DNA from: an uncultured Bacteroidales bacterium
GTDB lineage: Bacteria > Bacteroidota > Bacteroidia > Bacteroidales > UBA932
Length of the DNA: 64,000 nt
Reading direction: 5' to 3'
Assembly (NCBI GenBank): GCA_944326305.1
Contig: CALVDL010000002.1
Location: forward strand, 1-64,000
The notes beneath the pieces were generated by a model. It worked only from the letters and a program-made list of their open reading frames with translations, was not told where the DNA came from and searched no databases. This document shows positions 62,649 to 64,000 of this stretch, one piece after another (positions within the stretch are counted from its first letter, which is position 1; every line of letters starts with the position of its first letter). Position numbers and translations under genes: made by a program.

Positions 62649-63800
62649 TTAATGGATTATCAATATTGAACCGTCTGAATCACATATAACCGCACCATCT
62701 GAATCTGTCATCGCTCCGGCATATCCCCTGTCAATAACATCCAGTCCAATTACGGCTCCGTAATTATCGTCCATTCCGGTCGTATCAAGAATCGGAGACA
62801 TTCCATGCGCGGCCAAAGCATAGCTGAGACTGCCTGACGCCTTATTGGTTGCTATATACCACAACGGCAACAGTTCTGTCTCTGGATTGCTTATCTCGCC
62901 ATTGGCGGTACGAATGACTGCCGAAGGATTTATTCTAAGTATACCGGGAGGGATATTGTACGGGACTCCTGATATCTCAAACTCATACTTCGGTATCCTC
63001 CTGATAAAAGACACTATTGCCTGTGGGGACGAATCGCCCAGCGCTACAGAACCGGGATTGCCGGAGGAACTGTATCGGCATCTGCAGCGAACGGATGCCG
63101 AGTTCCCCATAAGCCACCTGTCTATTGTTATGCTGTCGCCGTTGACCGTAACATCATAATCCAGTACCGGATCAGTACCTGCCTCATGCCATGCTCCGTC
63201 TTCACCCATAATTTCCCAACAAAGGGAATATTTGCTTGAAGGGCATACCGTATCGCCAAGCCAGACCTTGGCGGTTACTGTCTGGTTCCGCTGATCGGTA
63301 AGAGGGTTATATATCGTCTGGTCGGAAGCATCCAGTTCAATTCTGACCAGACTCGACGCACTTGAACACGTGATAAGATAACTACCTTGAATAATAAGCA
63401 CCTGTCCGTTTCGGGAATCAACGTACTCGGCATAGAATTCCAGCGTTACAGGGACTTTCGGCTCCACATTCCGTTTGACCTTGATTCTTCCTGCATTCCC
63501 TCCGCTTGTAGTAATTTCATAATCTGGATTTGATGTGCTGATCACCGTCGAATTACCGTCGATATTTTCCTTCCATCTTACATTTGTCAGAGCCTGATTT
63601 ATACGGCCGGAGGCCAATGCGCCGTCTTTATCCAGGATGGAGACTGTAGGTTGGATAATCAGCGGAGTAATGGTATAGTCTGGAGTATATTCAGCGGTAT
63701 CCGCATTGTAATTCTGTGCAGAAGGAACACTGCCTTCTGTCGAAAAGGATATCTGCAGCTGCAGTGGTTTCCAGTTGAAATCAAATCTCCTTGTCTTCAT
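62649..63800 (-). CDS. Phage tail protein with Ig-like repeats
   Basis: The 383-residue protein is beta-rich, with probable Ig-like repeats in the middle (for example QTVTAKVWLGDTVCPSSKYSLC, SVRCRCRYSSSGNPGS). The C-terminal 40 residues have an unusual repeat of Asp-containing loops (TDSDGAVICDSDGSILIIH). Likely a tail or baseplate structural protein by context. Confidence 0.68.
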   Translation of the reverse strand: MKTRRFDFNWKPLQLQISFSTEGSVPSAQNYNADTAEYTPDYTITPLIIQPTVSILDKDGALASGRINQALTNVRWKENIDGNSTVISTSNPDYEITTSGGNAGRIKVKRNVEPKVPVTLEFYAEYVDSRNGQVLIIQGSYLITCSSASSLVRIELDASDQTIYNPLTDQRNQTVTAKVWLGDTVCPSSKYSLCWEIMGEDGAWHEAGTDPVLDYDVTVNGDSITIDRWLMGNSASVRCRCRYSSSGNPGSVALGDSSPQAIVSFIRRIPKYEFEISGVPYNIPPGILRINPSAVIRTANGEISNPETELLPLWYIATNKASGSLSYALAAHGMSPILDTTGMDDNYGAVIGLDVIDRGYAGAMTDSDGAVICDSDGSILIIH

Positions 63801-63813
63801 CTTTTCTGTTGTT

Positions 63814-64000
63814 TTAATATTGGAAAACGGCTGCAGCCGTATTTGCCGCTTCTCCCATCCCGTCTCTCAATGTGACAGTGGCAGTAAATTTCAGCACCTT
63901 GGGGATATAGCCGTTAAAATCGCAGTCATCTGTAGTCAGGTCAATGGATTTCCCCTCATCTGCCCTTTTCAGCGCCCATGCCTGGTCTGAAGCCACACGC
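63814..64000 (-). CDS. Phage protein, C-terminal part only
   Basis: The reading frame continues past the right edge of the window, so only about 62 residues are visible. They contain TATVTLRDGMGEAANTAAAVFQY. No family can be assigned. It belongs to the same leftward operon. Confidence 0.6.
   Translation of the reverse strand, partial: RVASDQAWALKRADEGKSIDLTTDDCDFNGYIPKVLKFTATVTLRDGMGEAANTAAAVFQY

Larger units (their letters stand above)
54005..64000. mobile_element. Prophage, left part (right end outside the window)
   Basis: A tyrosine integrase starts 150 bp after tRNA-Gln, followed by phage lysis, DGR and tail genes, all in compact order. The 3' half of the tRNA gene, from about 54005, is probably the attachment core, as usual for tRNA-integrating elements. 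The matching attR copy would lie beyond position 64000, so the right boundary is open. Confidence 0.85.

Overview
The window looks like a chromosome segment of a Bacteroidales gut-type bacterium with moderate GC. The grounds are the repeated TAnnTTTG promoter element, a SusC/SusD pair with BACON-domain lipoproteins, an ExbB/ExbD/ExbD cluster, few recognisable Shine-Dalgarno sequences, and Bacteroidetes-only families such as the putative porin. I cannot name the genus; a Rikenellaceae-like or related lineage is only a guess. Two tRNA genes (Arg-CCT, Gln-TTG) are present. I saw no rRNA, CRISPR array or insertion sequence.

Positions 1-53.9 kb are mostly housekeeping. From left to right: a cell-wall sugar salvage pair (MurU-like nucleotidyltransferase and an AmgK-like kinase fused to a RapZ C-terminal domain); NAD salvage (pncB-pncA); a large putative porin and a shortened MltF-like lytic transglycosylase; a minus-strand block (LolC/E-like permease, M13 peptidase, TPR protein, RsmF-like methyltransferase, SRPBCC-like protein, pyrE); a plus-strand block (NUDIX, queA, dprA, tatD, ansA, exbB-exbD cluster, alkaline phosphatase, asnS, udk, TonB-like protein); a nutrient-uptake locus at 27.6-36.3 kb (two BACON lipoproteins, SusC, SusD, phosphoesterase, with no glycoside hydrolase); then ctp, dCMP deaminase, acyl-CoA ligase, RidA, rpmF-yceD, typA, guaA, gamma-carbonic anhydrase, RluA, ACT/UPF0210, tadA and a YqaA-like protein. 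Two stretches lack clear genes: 45.78-46.54 kb (inverted CCAGGTGT motifs) and 50.87-51.31 kb (GC-rich hairpin repeats). A related repeat copy overlaps the 3' end of the kinase-RapZ gene.

From the tRNA-Gln gene (53961-54031) to the right edge lies the left part of an integrated prophage. A tyrosine integrase and a HicA/HicB toxin-antitoxin pair read rightward. A leftward, tightly packed late operon faces them: Ig-like tail or baseplate proteins, a tail-fibre-like protein, then a complete diversity-generating retroelement (DGR), then lysis genes (48-aa ORF, holin, amidase endolysin, putative u-spanin). The other prophage end lies outside the window.

The DGR is the standout system. The target protein ends in a C-type-lectin-like domain whose last ~35 residues are the variable repeat (VR, 59700-59805). 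A template repeat (TR, 59013-59118) lies between the accessory gene avd and the reverse transcriptase. Aligned by eye, TR and VR differ at 16 positions, and every one is an adenine in the TR coding strand, the signature of adenine-directed mutagenic retrohoming. A perfect 10-bp hairpin lies just downstream of the VR. The likely result is a phage that diversifies its own receptor-binding or adhesin protein, with DGR and lysis genes in one late transcription unit.
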